Position numbers and translations under genes: made by a program. From the NCBI GenBank assembly GCA_030840665.1, contig JAVEEB010000202.1:1-14900 (forward strand): a DNA stretch of 14,900 nt, in the 5' to 3' direction. This DNA comes from Frankiaceae bacterium. Its GTDB lineage: Bacteria; Actinomycetota; Actinomycetes; JAVEEB01. Shown piece by piece: positions 1 to 6,326 of this stretch. Position 1 is the stretch's first letter. Each line of letters starts with the position of its first letter. The notes under the pieces are model-generated. The model was not told where the DNA came from. It did not search any database and saw nothing but the letters and a program-made list of their open reading frames with translations.

Positions 1-336
1 CGCGCGCGCGTGCCCGAGCTCGTCCCGGACGTGCAGGTCGTCGGCCACCCGGCGGAGCGCCTGCCGCACATCGTCACTTTTTCCTGCCTGTACGTCGAAG
101 GCGAGCCCCTGCTCACCGCATTGGACGCGGCAGGGTTCAGCGTCTCGAGCGGATCATCCTGTACGTCGGACACCCTCGAGCCGTCGCACGTCCTCGTCGC
201 GATGGGCGTCGTGACCCACGGCAACATCCGCCTGTCCCTGCACCGGGGCACGACGGCCGACGACATCGAGCGCTTCCTGTCGGCGCTGCCACCGATCGTT
301 GCGCGGCTGCGCACCTTGTCCGGCTACCAGTCGTGA
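1..336 (+). CDS. Cysteine desulfurase (class V aminotransferase fold), C-terminal fragment
   Basis: The reading frame is open from the first base of the window, so the gene begins upstream; 111 C-terminal residues are visible. Cysteine desulfurases are PLP enzymes that take sulfur from L-cysteine as an enzyme persulfide and pass it to Fe-S scaffolds or sulfur carriers. The diagnostic feature is the active-site loop SSGSSCTSD, with the persulfide cysteine at visible residue 54, followed by RLSLHRGTTADDIERFL, the usual C-terminal small-domain segment of the IscS/NifS group. The PLP lysine lies outside the window. The next gene, a TusA-like carrier on the same strand, starts 19 nt after the stop, so the two are probably co-transcribed and functional partners. 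Family membership is clear; whether the main client is Fe-S assembly or thiolation cannot be told from this fragment. Confidence 0.9.
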   Translation, partial: RARVPELVPDVQVVGHPAERLPHIVTFSCLYVEGEPLLTALDAAGFSVSSGSSCTSDTLEPSHVLVAMGVVTHGNIRLSLHRGTTADDIERFLSALPPIVARLRTLSGYQS

Positions 337-355
337 GCCGGCGTTGAGGAGCGAG

Positions 356-616
356 GTGCTGCGGATCGACTCCGTGGGCCGGCGCTGCCCCCAACCGGTC
401 ATCGACCTCGCGAACGCCATTCGCACGGTCCCGATCGGGGCCATCGTCGAGGTGCTCGCGGACGACCCGGTGGCGGCGGTCGACATCCCCGCCTGGTGCT
501 GGACGCAAGGCCACGAGTACCTCGGAGTGCAGCACGTCGACGCCGACGCCGACGCCGACCTGAACGCAGGCCTGGACGCGGAAGTCCGCATCTACCGCGT
601 CCGCCGCCTGGCCTGA
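356..616 (+). CDS. TusA/SirA-family sulfur carrier protein
   Basis: The 86-residue product has the TusA signature near its N terminus: IDSVGRRCPQPV, with the CPxP motif whose cysteine (residue 11) carries the persulfide in this family. TusA proteins accept sulfur from a cysteine desulfurase and relay it, for example to tRNA thiolation or other sulfur pathways. The adjoining cysteine desulfurase gene fits that role. I chose the GTG at 356 because GAGGAG (346-351) lies 4 nt upstream and the protein then begins just before the conserved first strand; a TTG at 344 is the only nearby alternative. A second cysteine is present in PAWCWTQG. Residues about 62-68 are an acidic Asp-Ala run encoded by repeated GACGCC. 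The fold assignment is secure; the sulfur acceptor is unknown. Confidence 0.85.
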   Translation: MLRIDSVGRRCPQPVIDLANAIRTVPIGAIVEVLADDPVAAVDIPAWCWTQGHEYLGVQHVDADADADLNAGLDAEVRIYRVRRLA

Positions 617-618
617 GC

Positions 619-654
619 GGAAGAAAATACGACCCCTGGGCACAGTTTTCTTCC
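619..654. terminator. Symmetrical hairpin between convergent genes (likely bidirectional terminator)
   Basis: GGAAGAAAA (619-627) and TTTTCTTCC (646-654) form a perfect 9-bp stem around an 18-nt loop. The A-rich and T-rich arms give a U-rich 3' side on either strand. It sits 2 nt after the tusA-like stop and 31 nt beyond the stop of the convergent small membrane protein, where a shared terminator is expected. Confidence 0.6.
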
Positions 655-685
655 ACCTAGCCCGTCACCGCGACTCTGAGGCAGC

Positions 686-856
686 TCACTCCCAGGTGGC
701 GCACATCACCATGACGCCGATGCCGAGGCCGAGAAGCACGCCGGAGAACCCCAAGTTCGACGACTGTCCCAGAAACGCTTGCGCCCCGTTGCCAACACCG
801 AAGCCGGCGATCATCCCGCCCAGCACCGTCCACACCCGTCGGCCCTTGGCCGTCAT
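686..856 (-). CDS. Small two-helix membrane protein, function unknown
   Basis: The 56-residue product starts MTAKGRR and has two hydrophobic glycine-rich segments, about residues 8-29 and 37-54, joined by a short polar turn (GQSSN). This suggests a helical hairpin in the cytoplasmic membrane. The ATG at 856 is preferred because a G-rich Shine-Dalgarno-like run (GGGGGGAC) lies just upstream; an in-frame GTG at 868 would itself sit inside that run. The first segment has a GxxxG-like pattern that could support helix packing. The gene reads in the same direction as adenosine kinase and the phosphatase upstream, but about 546 bp containing the tandem-repeat array separates it from the kinase stop. 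I do not recognise the family. The cytochrome c oxidase genes that often lie nearby in actinobacteria are not in this window, so a respiratory link would be speculation. Confidence 0.6.
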   Translation of the reverse strand: MTAKGRRVWTVLGGMIAGFGVGNGAQAFLGQSSNLGFSGVLLGLGIGVMVMCATWE

Positions 857-920
857 CTGTCCCCCCACTTGTCAGCGATCGGGTCGCTACCGCCGGCCCG
901 CCGGCACATTCAACCGCGGC

Positions 921-1420
921 CGAAGCGGGTCCGGCGAGTGGAAGCCGCCCAGCGGTGCTGCGTTGTGCCGGTTGTGGGCGGCTCAGCGCAGCAATGGCCA
1001 GAAAGCCAGCCGAAGCGGGTCCGGCCAGGGAAAGCCGCCCAGCAGTGCTGCGTTGTGCCGGTCATGGGCGGCTCAGCGCAGCAATGGCCGTGATGCTCGT
1101 GCCGGGCGTTCGCTCAGCGCGCCGAAGCGGGGGCCGGCCAGGGAAAGCCCGCCCAGCAGTGCTGCGTTGTCCCGGTTGTGCGCGGCTCAGCGCAGCAAAG
1201 GCCGTGATGCAGGTGCCGGGCGTTCGCTCAGCGCGCCGAAGGGGGTCCGGCGAGGGGAAGCCCGCCCAGCGGTGCTGCGTTGTGCCGGTTGTGGGCGGCT
1301 CAGCGCAGCAATGGCCCGGAAGGCAGGTGCGGGAACGCAGGTGTGGGCGGCTCAGCGCAGCAATGGCCCGAAAGGCAGGGGCCGGAATCGAGGTGCGGGC
1401 CCTCAGCTCCTCGAAGCGGC
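921..1420. repeat. Degenerate tandem-repeat array (four full units and one partial, 90-114 bp each)
   Basis: This is the main content of the gene-free stretch 857-1402. Units begin at CGAAGCGGG or CGAAGGGGG: 921-1010, 1011-1122, 1123-1236 and 1237-1340, followed by a truncated unit at 1341-1420. Each full unit has a well-conserved core with, in order, CCGCCCA, TGCTGCG, TGGGCGG (TGCGCGG in unit 3) and CGCAGCA. Units 2 and 3 also carry a tail containing GCCGGGCGTTCGCTCAGCGC. CCGCCCA pairs with TGGGCGG, and TGCTGCG pairs with CGCAGCA, so the two inverted repeats are interleaved. The array starts about 65 bp upstream of the small membrane protein gene and runs into the last codons of adenosine kinase. 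Unit lengths are not all multiples of three, and no coding signal survives across units. Its role is unknown. Confidence 0.85.
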
Positions 1421-2383
1421 AGCGACCTCGGAGGCGGAGTCTTCGCCGTACACAGAACGAATCTTTTGTACGACACCCTCGATCGTCACCGTGTATTCCT
1501 GCGGGCCTGGCGCCTCGACGGAGAACGCCGCAACCGCCGCACCGACCTGGGCCGCGCGTTCGTCGCTGAGGCCCCAGCCGTGCGCGGCCAGAAACCCGCC
1601 CCGGAAGGCATCGCCCGCGCCCGTCGGGTCGACGGCATTGACGACCGGCACCACGGGGATGACTAGCGGCGCGGCGGCGGCGGTGCGGATCTCGACCGAC
1701 TCGGAGCCGCGCGTCACGACCCAGGTGCCGACGCGGGCCAGGACCTCCGCGGTCGACCAGCCCGTCTTGTGCTCGAGGACGCCGGCCTCGAACGTATTGG
1801 TGAACAGGTAGGTGGCCCCATCCACAAAGGCCGTCAGGTCGGCCGCCTCGAACCGCGCAACCTGCTGGCCGACGTCGGCCCACAGCGGCCAGCCCGCCGC
1901 ACGGCATTCGTCGGCGTGCGCCAGCATCGCGGTCGGGTCGTCCGGTCCGACGAGGACCGCGTCGCAGCCGCCGAGCGCCGCGACCACGGGCGCCAGCGAG
2001 ATGCCGGCCGCCTCCGCCATCGCACCCGGGTAGAAGGACCCGATCTGGGCCCCCGTCGAGTCCGTCGTACACACGAAACGGGCCGTGTGGCGAGACGCGG
2101 AGACACTGACGAACCGCGTGTCGACCCCGTGGTCCTCCAGCCACGCGCGCCCGTCCCCCTCGAAGTCGGAGCCGACTGCGCCGACGAGGGCGGGCCGCGC
2201 GCCGAGGAGACCGGCGGCGTAGGAGATGTTCGCGCCCGTCCCGCCGCGATGGATGTTGAGCTCGTTCACCAGGAACGAGACGGACAGGTGCTCGAGAGAG
2301 TCGGCCCGGATCTGCTCCGCGAACTGGCCGTCGAAGCTCATGAGGTGATCGTTGGCGATGGAGCCCGTGGTGATGATGCGCAT
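1403..2383 (-). CDS. adoK: Adenosine kinase, PfkB/ribokinase family
   Basis: This 326-residue protein is close in length and sequence to the mycobacterial adenosine kinase Rv2202c. Shared features are the N-terminal GSIANDHLM, an SFLVNELNIHRGG segment, SFYPGAMAEA, and the PfkB signature DPTGAGDAFRGGF with the catalytic aspartate at about residue 258. The enzyme phosphorylates adenosine to AMP with ATP (purine salvage) in the cytoplasm. The ATG at 2383 matches the family start (MxIxxTGSIA). An upstream in-frame GTG at 2404 would add MALSSRD and has AAAGGG only 1 nt before it, so I did not use it. No Shine-Dalgarno sequence precedes 2383. The gene starts 28 nt after the phosphatase stop, so it is probably expressed with it. 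Its stop codon abuts the repeat array. Other PfkB sugar kinases are a less likely reading. Confidence 0.87.
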   Translation of the reverse strand: MRIITTGSIANDHLMSFDGQFAEQIRADSLEHLSVSFLVNELNIHRGGTGANISYAAGLLGARPALVGAVGSDFEGDGRAWLEDHGVDTRFVSVSASRHTARFVCTTDSTGAQIGSFYPGAMAEAAGISLAPVVAALGGCDAVLVGPDDPTAMLAHADECRAAGWPLWADVGQQVARFEAADLTAFVDGATYLFTNTFEAGVLEHKTGWSTAEVLARVGTWVVTRGSESVEIRTAAAAPLVIPVVPVVNAVDPTGAGDAFRGGFLAAHGWGLSDERAAQVGAAVAAFSVEAPGPQEYTVTIEGVVQKIRSVYGEDSASEVAAASRS

Positions 2384-2411
2384 GTCGCGAGAGCTTAGAG
2401 CCACGCCCTTT

Positions 2412-4613
2412 TCACGCCGGAATCGCGAACCAGACGACCTTCCCGCGGCCCTCCAAGCGGGCCCCCCAACGCATCGACAGGGCGTCGATGAGGAACAGCC
2501 CCCGGCCGCCTTCCTCGTCGGCCGTGGACCGGTGCAGTTGCGGCAGCCGCGGGTCGTTGTCGGCGACCTCGATGTACGCGACCTCGCCGCTGCGGCGCAC
2601 GTGGACGCGCACGTCCCCGATCGGCGCGTGCCGGATCGCGTTGGTGACGACCTCGCTGGTCAGGAGCGCCGCCTCGTCGATCGACCCATGGAAGCCCCAG
2701 CGCACGAGCGTGTCGACGACGAACCGCCGGCCCTCCGCCGCCGCCGAGGCCAGCGCCGGCAGGCTCACGCCGTCGATCGTGTCGACCGGGGTGCCGACGA
2801 GGTGCAACGCCAGCAGGGCGGCGTCATCGGCGAAACCGCGTGCCGGGCGCAGCGCCGCGAACACGGCATCGGCGAGCACCTCCATGTCGTCGCCGGCGAC
2901 GTCGCGCAGCACGTCCGCGACCAACGCCATGCCGTCATCGACGGACCGCGCCGGAGACTCGACGAGGCCGTCCGTGAACAGCAGCAGCGTCGCGCCCGGC
3001 GGCAGCTGGACGCGTTCGCTCGTGAACGGAAACCCGCCGACCCCGAGCGGCACCGACTGCGCCTCCGACAGCGTCGTCACGCCATCCGGGCCGGCGATCA
3101 TCGGCGGGAGGTGGCCGGCGTTCGCGAACGTGAACCGACCGAGCCCGGGCTCGTACACGCCGTACACACCCGTGACCAGAGCGGCGTCGTCGATCCCGTG
3201 CACGAGCGTGTCGAGGTACTGGAGCAACATTTCCGGCGGCGGGTCGAGCGCCGCATACGCGCGGACGCCGACGCGCAGCTGACCCATGACCGCGGCCGCG
3301 CGCACGCCCCGGCCCATGACGTCGCCGATCACCACGCCGACGCGGTCGGCCGACAGTGCGATCACGTCGTACCAGTCGCCGCCGACCTGCGTCTCGGCGG
3401 CGCCGGCGACGTACCGATGCGCGACGCGCAACGACGGAACGTCGGGGAGGGCCGTAGGCAACAGGCTGCGCTGCAGCTCGACGGCGACGTCCGCGAGGCT
3501 CTGGTGGCTGCGCGCGTTGTCGACGGCCGCGCCGATGCGCCGGCCCAGGTCGACCGCGATCTCGACGTCGTCCGTCGTGTACGTGCGGGCAGAGGCATCC
3601 CGCGTCGTCGCGAGGCTGAGAACTCCGACGACGCGACCCCGGCTCGTGAGCGGGATCGTCATGGCGGACACGCCGACCAGTTGTGCGAAAAGCGCCCGGC
3701 CCGGTCCCTCGGGCAAGGTCTGCGAACGCGTGACCGGGTCGGCCACGGGCGAGAACGCAGCCTCTCCCGACTCGTACACCTGACGGACGACGGCGCTCTG
3801 CGAGTAGGAGTCCTGGCCGTCCCGGATCGCCGTCATGATGTCCTGCTTTTCCGGTACGACGTGCGCCACCGTCACGAAGCGCAGGCCGCGATCGTCGGCG
3901 AGGTGCACCGCCACCATGTCGGCCAGCGCCGGCACGACGAGGCGGGCCACCGCGGTCAAGGTTGCCTCGTAGTCGAGCGATGACCCGAGGATCTCGCTCG
4001 CCTCGGCCAGGAACCGCAACCGCTCCTGGCTACGCTCGGCCGCCGCGCGGGCGGCCCGCTCCGCGTCGTACAGGCGCGCTCGGTCGAGGGCCTGCGCGCA
4101 CTGGCCGGCGACGGACGACAGATAGTCGCGGTCGGCCGCACCGAACTCCCGGTGGGTCTCCCAGCCCAGTGCCAGCACTCCCACCACGCGGTCGTCGACC
4201 AGCAGCGGGATGACGGCGGACGTGACGCTGGACGACGGCCGGCCGGCGACGACGGGGTATCGCGCGTCCCGTTCCGCCAGTGTGGCAAGGAAAATCGGGC
4301 GGCGCGTGCGGACGCACTCCCCCGCCGGGGTCCTGAGGTCAACGGCGAAACTCGCCCATTGGTCGCGCACTCCGGTGGAGTAGCCGCGCACCGCCAGCAT
4401 TCTGAGCTCGTGGGCGTCCTCGACGTACATGAGCAGCGACGCGGACTGCGCGTCGAGCGTGCCGGCGACCTTCTCGATGACGACATCGGCGACGTCGGCG
4501 ACGTCGCGCGTGCGGCCGAGCGCGGAGGTCATCACCTGGAGTGCCGACAAGCGGTCGGACGCGAGGTCGAGCGGGTCTGACAGGCGAGGTTCCGCCCCCT
4601 CGAACACCGCCAT
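2412..4613 (-). CDS. GAF-GAF-SpoIIE (PP2C-type) serine phosphatase with C-terminal RsbW-like ATPase domain
   Basis: The 733-residue protein has four domains: GAF at about 23-175, GAF at about 197-370, a SpoIIE/PP2C phosphatase at about 375-605, and a HATPase (RsbW-like anti-sigma kinase fold) at about 615-733. Phosphatase metal-binding motifs are intact: GGDWYD (411-416), GDVMGRG (D431), FTDG (D548) and DDA (596-597). The HATPase has an N box (SEVVTNAIRHAP, N658), VADNDP and GGRGLFL. Such RsbU/RsbW-type fusions act in partner-switching control of sigma factors through anti-sigma antagonists, with GAF domains sensing small ligands or redox state. No STAS antagonist or sigma gene is present here, so the partner is elsewhere. 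No membrane segment is seen, so the protein is cytoplasmic. I chose the ATG at 4613 for its GGAGGT 4 nt upstream; longer starts (ATG 4673, TTG 4754) lack a good site and add low-complexity sequence. Confidence 0.9.
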   Translation of the reverse strand: MAVFEGAEPRLSDPLDLASDRLSALQVMTSALGRTRDVADVADVVIEKVAGTLDAQSASLLMYVEDAHELRMLAVRGYSTGVRDQWASFAVDLRTPAGECVRTRRPIFLATLAERDARYPVVAGRPSSSVTSAVIPLLVDDRVVGVLALGWETHREFGAADRDYLSSVAGQCAQALDRARLYDAERAARAAAERSQERLRFLAEASEILGSSLDYEATLTAVARLVVPALADMVAVHLADDRGLRFVTVAHVVPEKQDIMTAIRDGQDSYSQSAVVRQVYESGEAAFSPVADPVTRSQTLPEGPGRALFAQLVGVSAMTIPLTSRGRVVGVLSLATTRDASARTYTTDDVEIAVDLGRRIGAAVDNARSHQSLADVAVELQRSLLPTALPDVPSLRVAHRYVAGAAETQVGGDWYDVIALSADRVGVVIGDVMGRGVRAAAVMGQLRVGVRAYAALDPPPEMLLQYLDTLVHGIDDAALVTGVYGVYEPGLGRFTFANAGHLPPMIAGPDGVTTLSEAQSVPLGVGGFPFTSERVQLPPGATLLLFTDGLVESPARSVDDGMALVADVLRDVAGDDMEVLADAVFAALRPARGFADDAALLALHLVGTPVDTIDGVSLPALASAAAEGRRFVVDTLVRWGFHGSIDEAALLTSEVVTNAIRHAPIGDVRVHVRRSGEVAYIEVADNDPRLPQLHRSTADEEGGRGLFLIDALSMRWGARLEGRGKVVWFAIPA

Positions 4614-4725
4614 GCCCACCTCCGCCGCTGCCGCGGTGAGCCTAGCCTCGCGGGCCCTCACCGCGCCACGCATCGCTCTCAGTTGCGAGGACGCCCCGGC
4701 GGACCCGAGGCAGGCGGGACCGGGT

Positions 4726-4751
4726 GGAACCGGGCGGCATCCACTGACGTC
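4726..4751 (+). promoter_or_regulatory. ECF-sigma-like promoter for the exported protein gene
   Basis: GGAAC (4726-4730) and CGTC (4748-4751) are separated by 17 bp, the pattern used by many extracytoplasmic-function sigma factors. A transcript starting about 7 nt downstream would have a leader of about 25 nt ending in AGGAGG (4772-4777), 5 nt before the ATG at 4783. This is motif matching by eye; short motifs of this kind occur by chance in GC-rich DNA. Confidence 0.42.
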
Positions 4752-4782
4752 CAACCGGCGACTTTGCCTTCAGGAGGCTCAC

Positions 4783-6240
4783 ATGGACCGCTCGTTCGCC
4801 GCGCGTTGGCGCATCCCGGCTCTCGTCGCCGCCCTCACCGCGATCGCGATCGCCGTCATTTGGGCGTTGAGCCCGACCGGCCGGCCGGCGGGGCGTGCCG
4901 CGGGCGATACGACGTCGTCGGCTGCCTCGGCCGGCAAGCCCCGCGTCCTGTACTTCCGATCGGACGCCACGATGGCCGCCGGCGCCCCGATGGCGGCGAC
5001 CGCCGACTCGCGCTCCGGCAGCAAGCTGGCCGGGCCGCACCCTGCGTACATCCTGCAGGGCACGCTCCCCACCGGGCCGGAAAGTGCCGCGGTCTACTCC
5101 CTCGCCGGGCCGACGGCCGAGCAGGTCAACCGGCTCGCCGCCGCGCTGGGCCTCCCCCCGGCGAAGCACTCAGCCGACGGGTGGACAGCGACCGACGGCA
5201 AGCACCAGCTGTCCGTCCAGGCCGCCGCCGGGGGCAACTGGTGGTACGGCGGCGTCCCCGACTGTGCGGACGGCGACGACAAGACGTCCGGCACCTGTGC
5301 GGTCTCCGTCGAAGGGGTCGCCACGGCGCCCAATGCCGTCGGTACGGCTACCGCGTCAAGCGCCGCCTCGACTGGCGGCACCTCGACTGGCGGCACCTCG
5401 ACTGGCGGCACGGCGGCCGACGGCGGCGCGGGCAGCGTCGGGAGCGGCATCGCGTCCTGCGTGGACCCGGCGAGCAAGTGCCCCGACACGGGCCCGATCC
5501 CGGACCCCGCGATGGCAGACGACAACACCGTCCGGCACGCGGCCGCGGCGATCCTCGCCGGAGCCGGTGTGGCGCTCGACGGGGCGCGCATCAGCGTCGG
5601 CTACGGCACCATCACCGTGAATCCGCTGGTTGACGCCCTGCCGACCGTCGGGCTGGAGACCTCCGTCTCCGTCGACGCCGCCGGCACCGTGCAGTGGGCG
5701 AACGGCTGGCTCGGCGCCACCGTCAAGGGCGAGACCTACCCTGTGATCACCGCCGCGCAGGCTTTCGAGAAGCTCCAGGCACAGCCGCGCATGTACGCGA
5801 TGCGTTGCCTGGCGCCTGAGCCGGCGGCCATGCCCGGCGCCGAGGCCGGGACCAACCCCGCCCCCGACGCTCCGATAGCCCCGAGCACCAGCCCGAGTGC
5901 CAGCCCGGGCACTCCCGTAGCCGACCCGCCGAGCGACATCGAGATGCCCTGCGGAGGCTTCACGCCGCCCCCGATGGCGGTGACCGGAGCGACGTTCGGT
6001 CTGAGCGTCCAATGGCTCAGCGACAACAGCTCGGTGCTCGCGCCCGCGTGGCTGTTCACGACGAAGGACAGCGAGTCGTGGCCGACGCCGATCCTGGCCA
6101 TCGACCCGTCGTTCATCGGCGCCCCCGCCGACCTGCCCACCGACGTGTCGACCGGGAAGGGCATCGTCCCGGACGCGCCTGGCTCCACGAGTGCCGTGCC
6201 CACGACCCCGGCGCCCAAGCCCGCGGTGTCTACGCCGTAG
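4783..6240 (+). CDS. Membrane-anchored or secreted protein with cysteine motifs, function unknown
   Basis: The ATG at 4783 has a perfect AGGAGG 5 nt upstream; the frame is open further upstream but only antisense to the phosphatase gene. The 485-residue product starts MDRSFAARWR, then a single hydrophobic helix (about 11-29), then an Ala/Ser/Thr/Pro-rich exported part. This is typical of a signal anchor or an uncleaved Sec signal. The exported part has a folded-looking region (about 50-175, with WWYGGVPDC and SGTC), a Ser-Thr-Gly linker with three STGGT repeats, a second region (about 220-350, with CVDPASKC), a Pro/Ser linker with SPSASPG, then MPCGGF and a final segment before a Pro/Thr-rich tail. 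Six cysteines, mostly closely spaced, could form disulfides outside the cell. I recognise no catalytic motif or named family. The gene stands alone between a divergent phosphatase and a terminator. The ECF-like promoter suggests an envelope role, which is inference. Confidence 0.82.
   Translation: MDRSFAARWRIPALVAALTAIAIAVIWALSPTGRPAGRAAGDTTSSAASAGKPRVLYFRSDATMAAGAPMAATADSRSGSKLAGPHPAYILQGTLPTGPESAAVYSLAGPTAEQVNRLAAALGLPPAKHSADGWTATDGKHQLSVQAAAGGNWWYGGVPDCADGDDKTSGTCAVSVEGVATAPNAVGTATASSAASTGGTSTGGTSTGGTAADGGAGSVGSGIASCVDPASKCPDTGPIPDPAMADDNTVRHAAAAILAGAGVALDGARISVGYGTITVNPLVDALPTVGLETSVSVDAAGTVQWANGWLGATVKGETYPVITAAQAFEKLQAQPRMYAMRCLAPEPAAMPGAEAGTNPAPDAPIAPSTSPSASPGTPVADPPSDIEMPCGGFTPPPMAVTGATFGLSVQWLSDNSSVLAPAWLFTTKDSESWPTPILAIDPSFIGAPADLPTDVSTGKGIVPDAPGSTSAVPTTPAPKPAVSTP
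5366..5410 (+). repeat. Three exact 15-bp tandem repeats inside the exported protein gene
   Basis: CCTCGACTGGCGGCA occurs three times without a mismatch at 5366-5380, 5381-5395 and 5396-5410. It encodes an in-frame five-residue Ser-Thr-Gly-Gly-Thr repeat in a linker between two folded regions. Identity at the DNA level suggests recent slippage, so copy number may vary between strains. Confidence 0.9.
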
Positions 6241-6252
6241 GCCGCCTCGAGC

Positions 6253-6300
6253 ACGCAGAAAGGCCGGTGGCTCCTGGGGGAGCTGCCGGCCTTTCTGCGT
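6253..6300. terminator. Strong hairpin between convergent genes (likely bidirectional terminator)
   Basis: ACGCAGAAAGGCCGG (6253-6267) pairs perfectly over 15 bp with CCGGCCTTTCTGCGT (6286-6300). Inside it, GCTCC (6270-6274) pairs with GGAGC (6279-6283) around a 4-nt loop. It starts 12 nt after the stop of the exported protein gene and ends 26 nt from the stop of the convergent Fe-S carrier gene. There is no long U-tract on either side, as is common in actinobacterial terminators. Confidence 0.75.
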
Positions 6301-6326
6301 ACAAAATGCTTAGTGCACGGACGTTT

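Noticed and set aside
921..1420. CRISPR array
   Set aside because: Units are 90-114 bp and similar along most of their length; there are no short identical repeats with unique spacers, and no cas genes.
696..2144. Long open frames on both strands across the repeat array (e.g. 696-1811 plus, 1062-2144 minus)
   Set aside because: They change frame between repeat units, overlap adenosine kinase or the small membrane protein in other frames, and have no start context or recognisable domain. High GC keeps many frames open.
2352..3983. Long plus-strand open frame antisense to the phosphatase
   Set aside because: Arg/Asp/His-rich shadow of a clear four-domain protein on the other strand.
4614..4754. 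Longer start (TTG 4754 or ATG 4673) for the phosphatase
   Set aside because: The added residues are low-complexity, the sites lack good ribosome-binding sequences, and TTG 4754 would cover the candidate promoter of the divergent gene. ATG 4613 has GGAGGT.
4429..4782. Upstream extension of the exported protein frame
   Set aside because: It is antisense to the phosphatase N terminus and would bury the signal-anchor helix; the ATG at 4783 has a perfect Shine-Dalgarno sequence.
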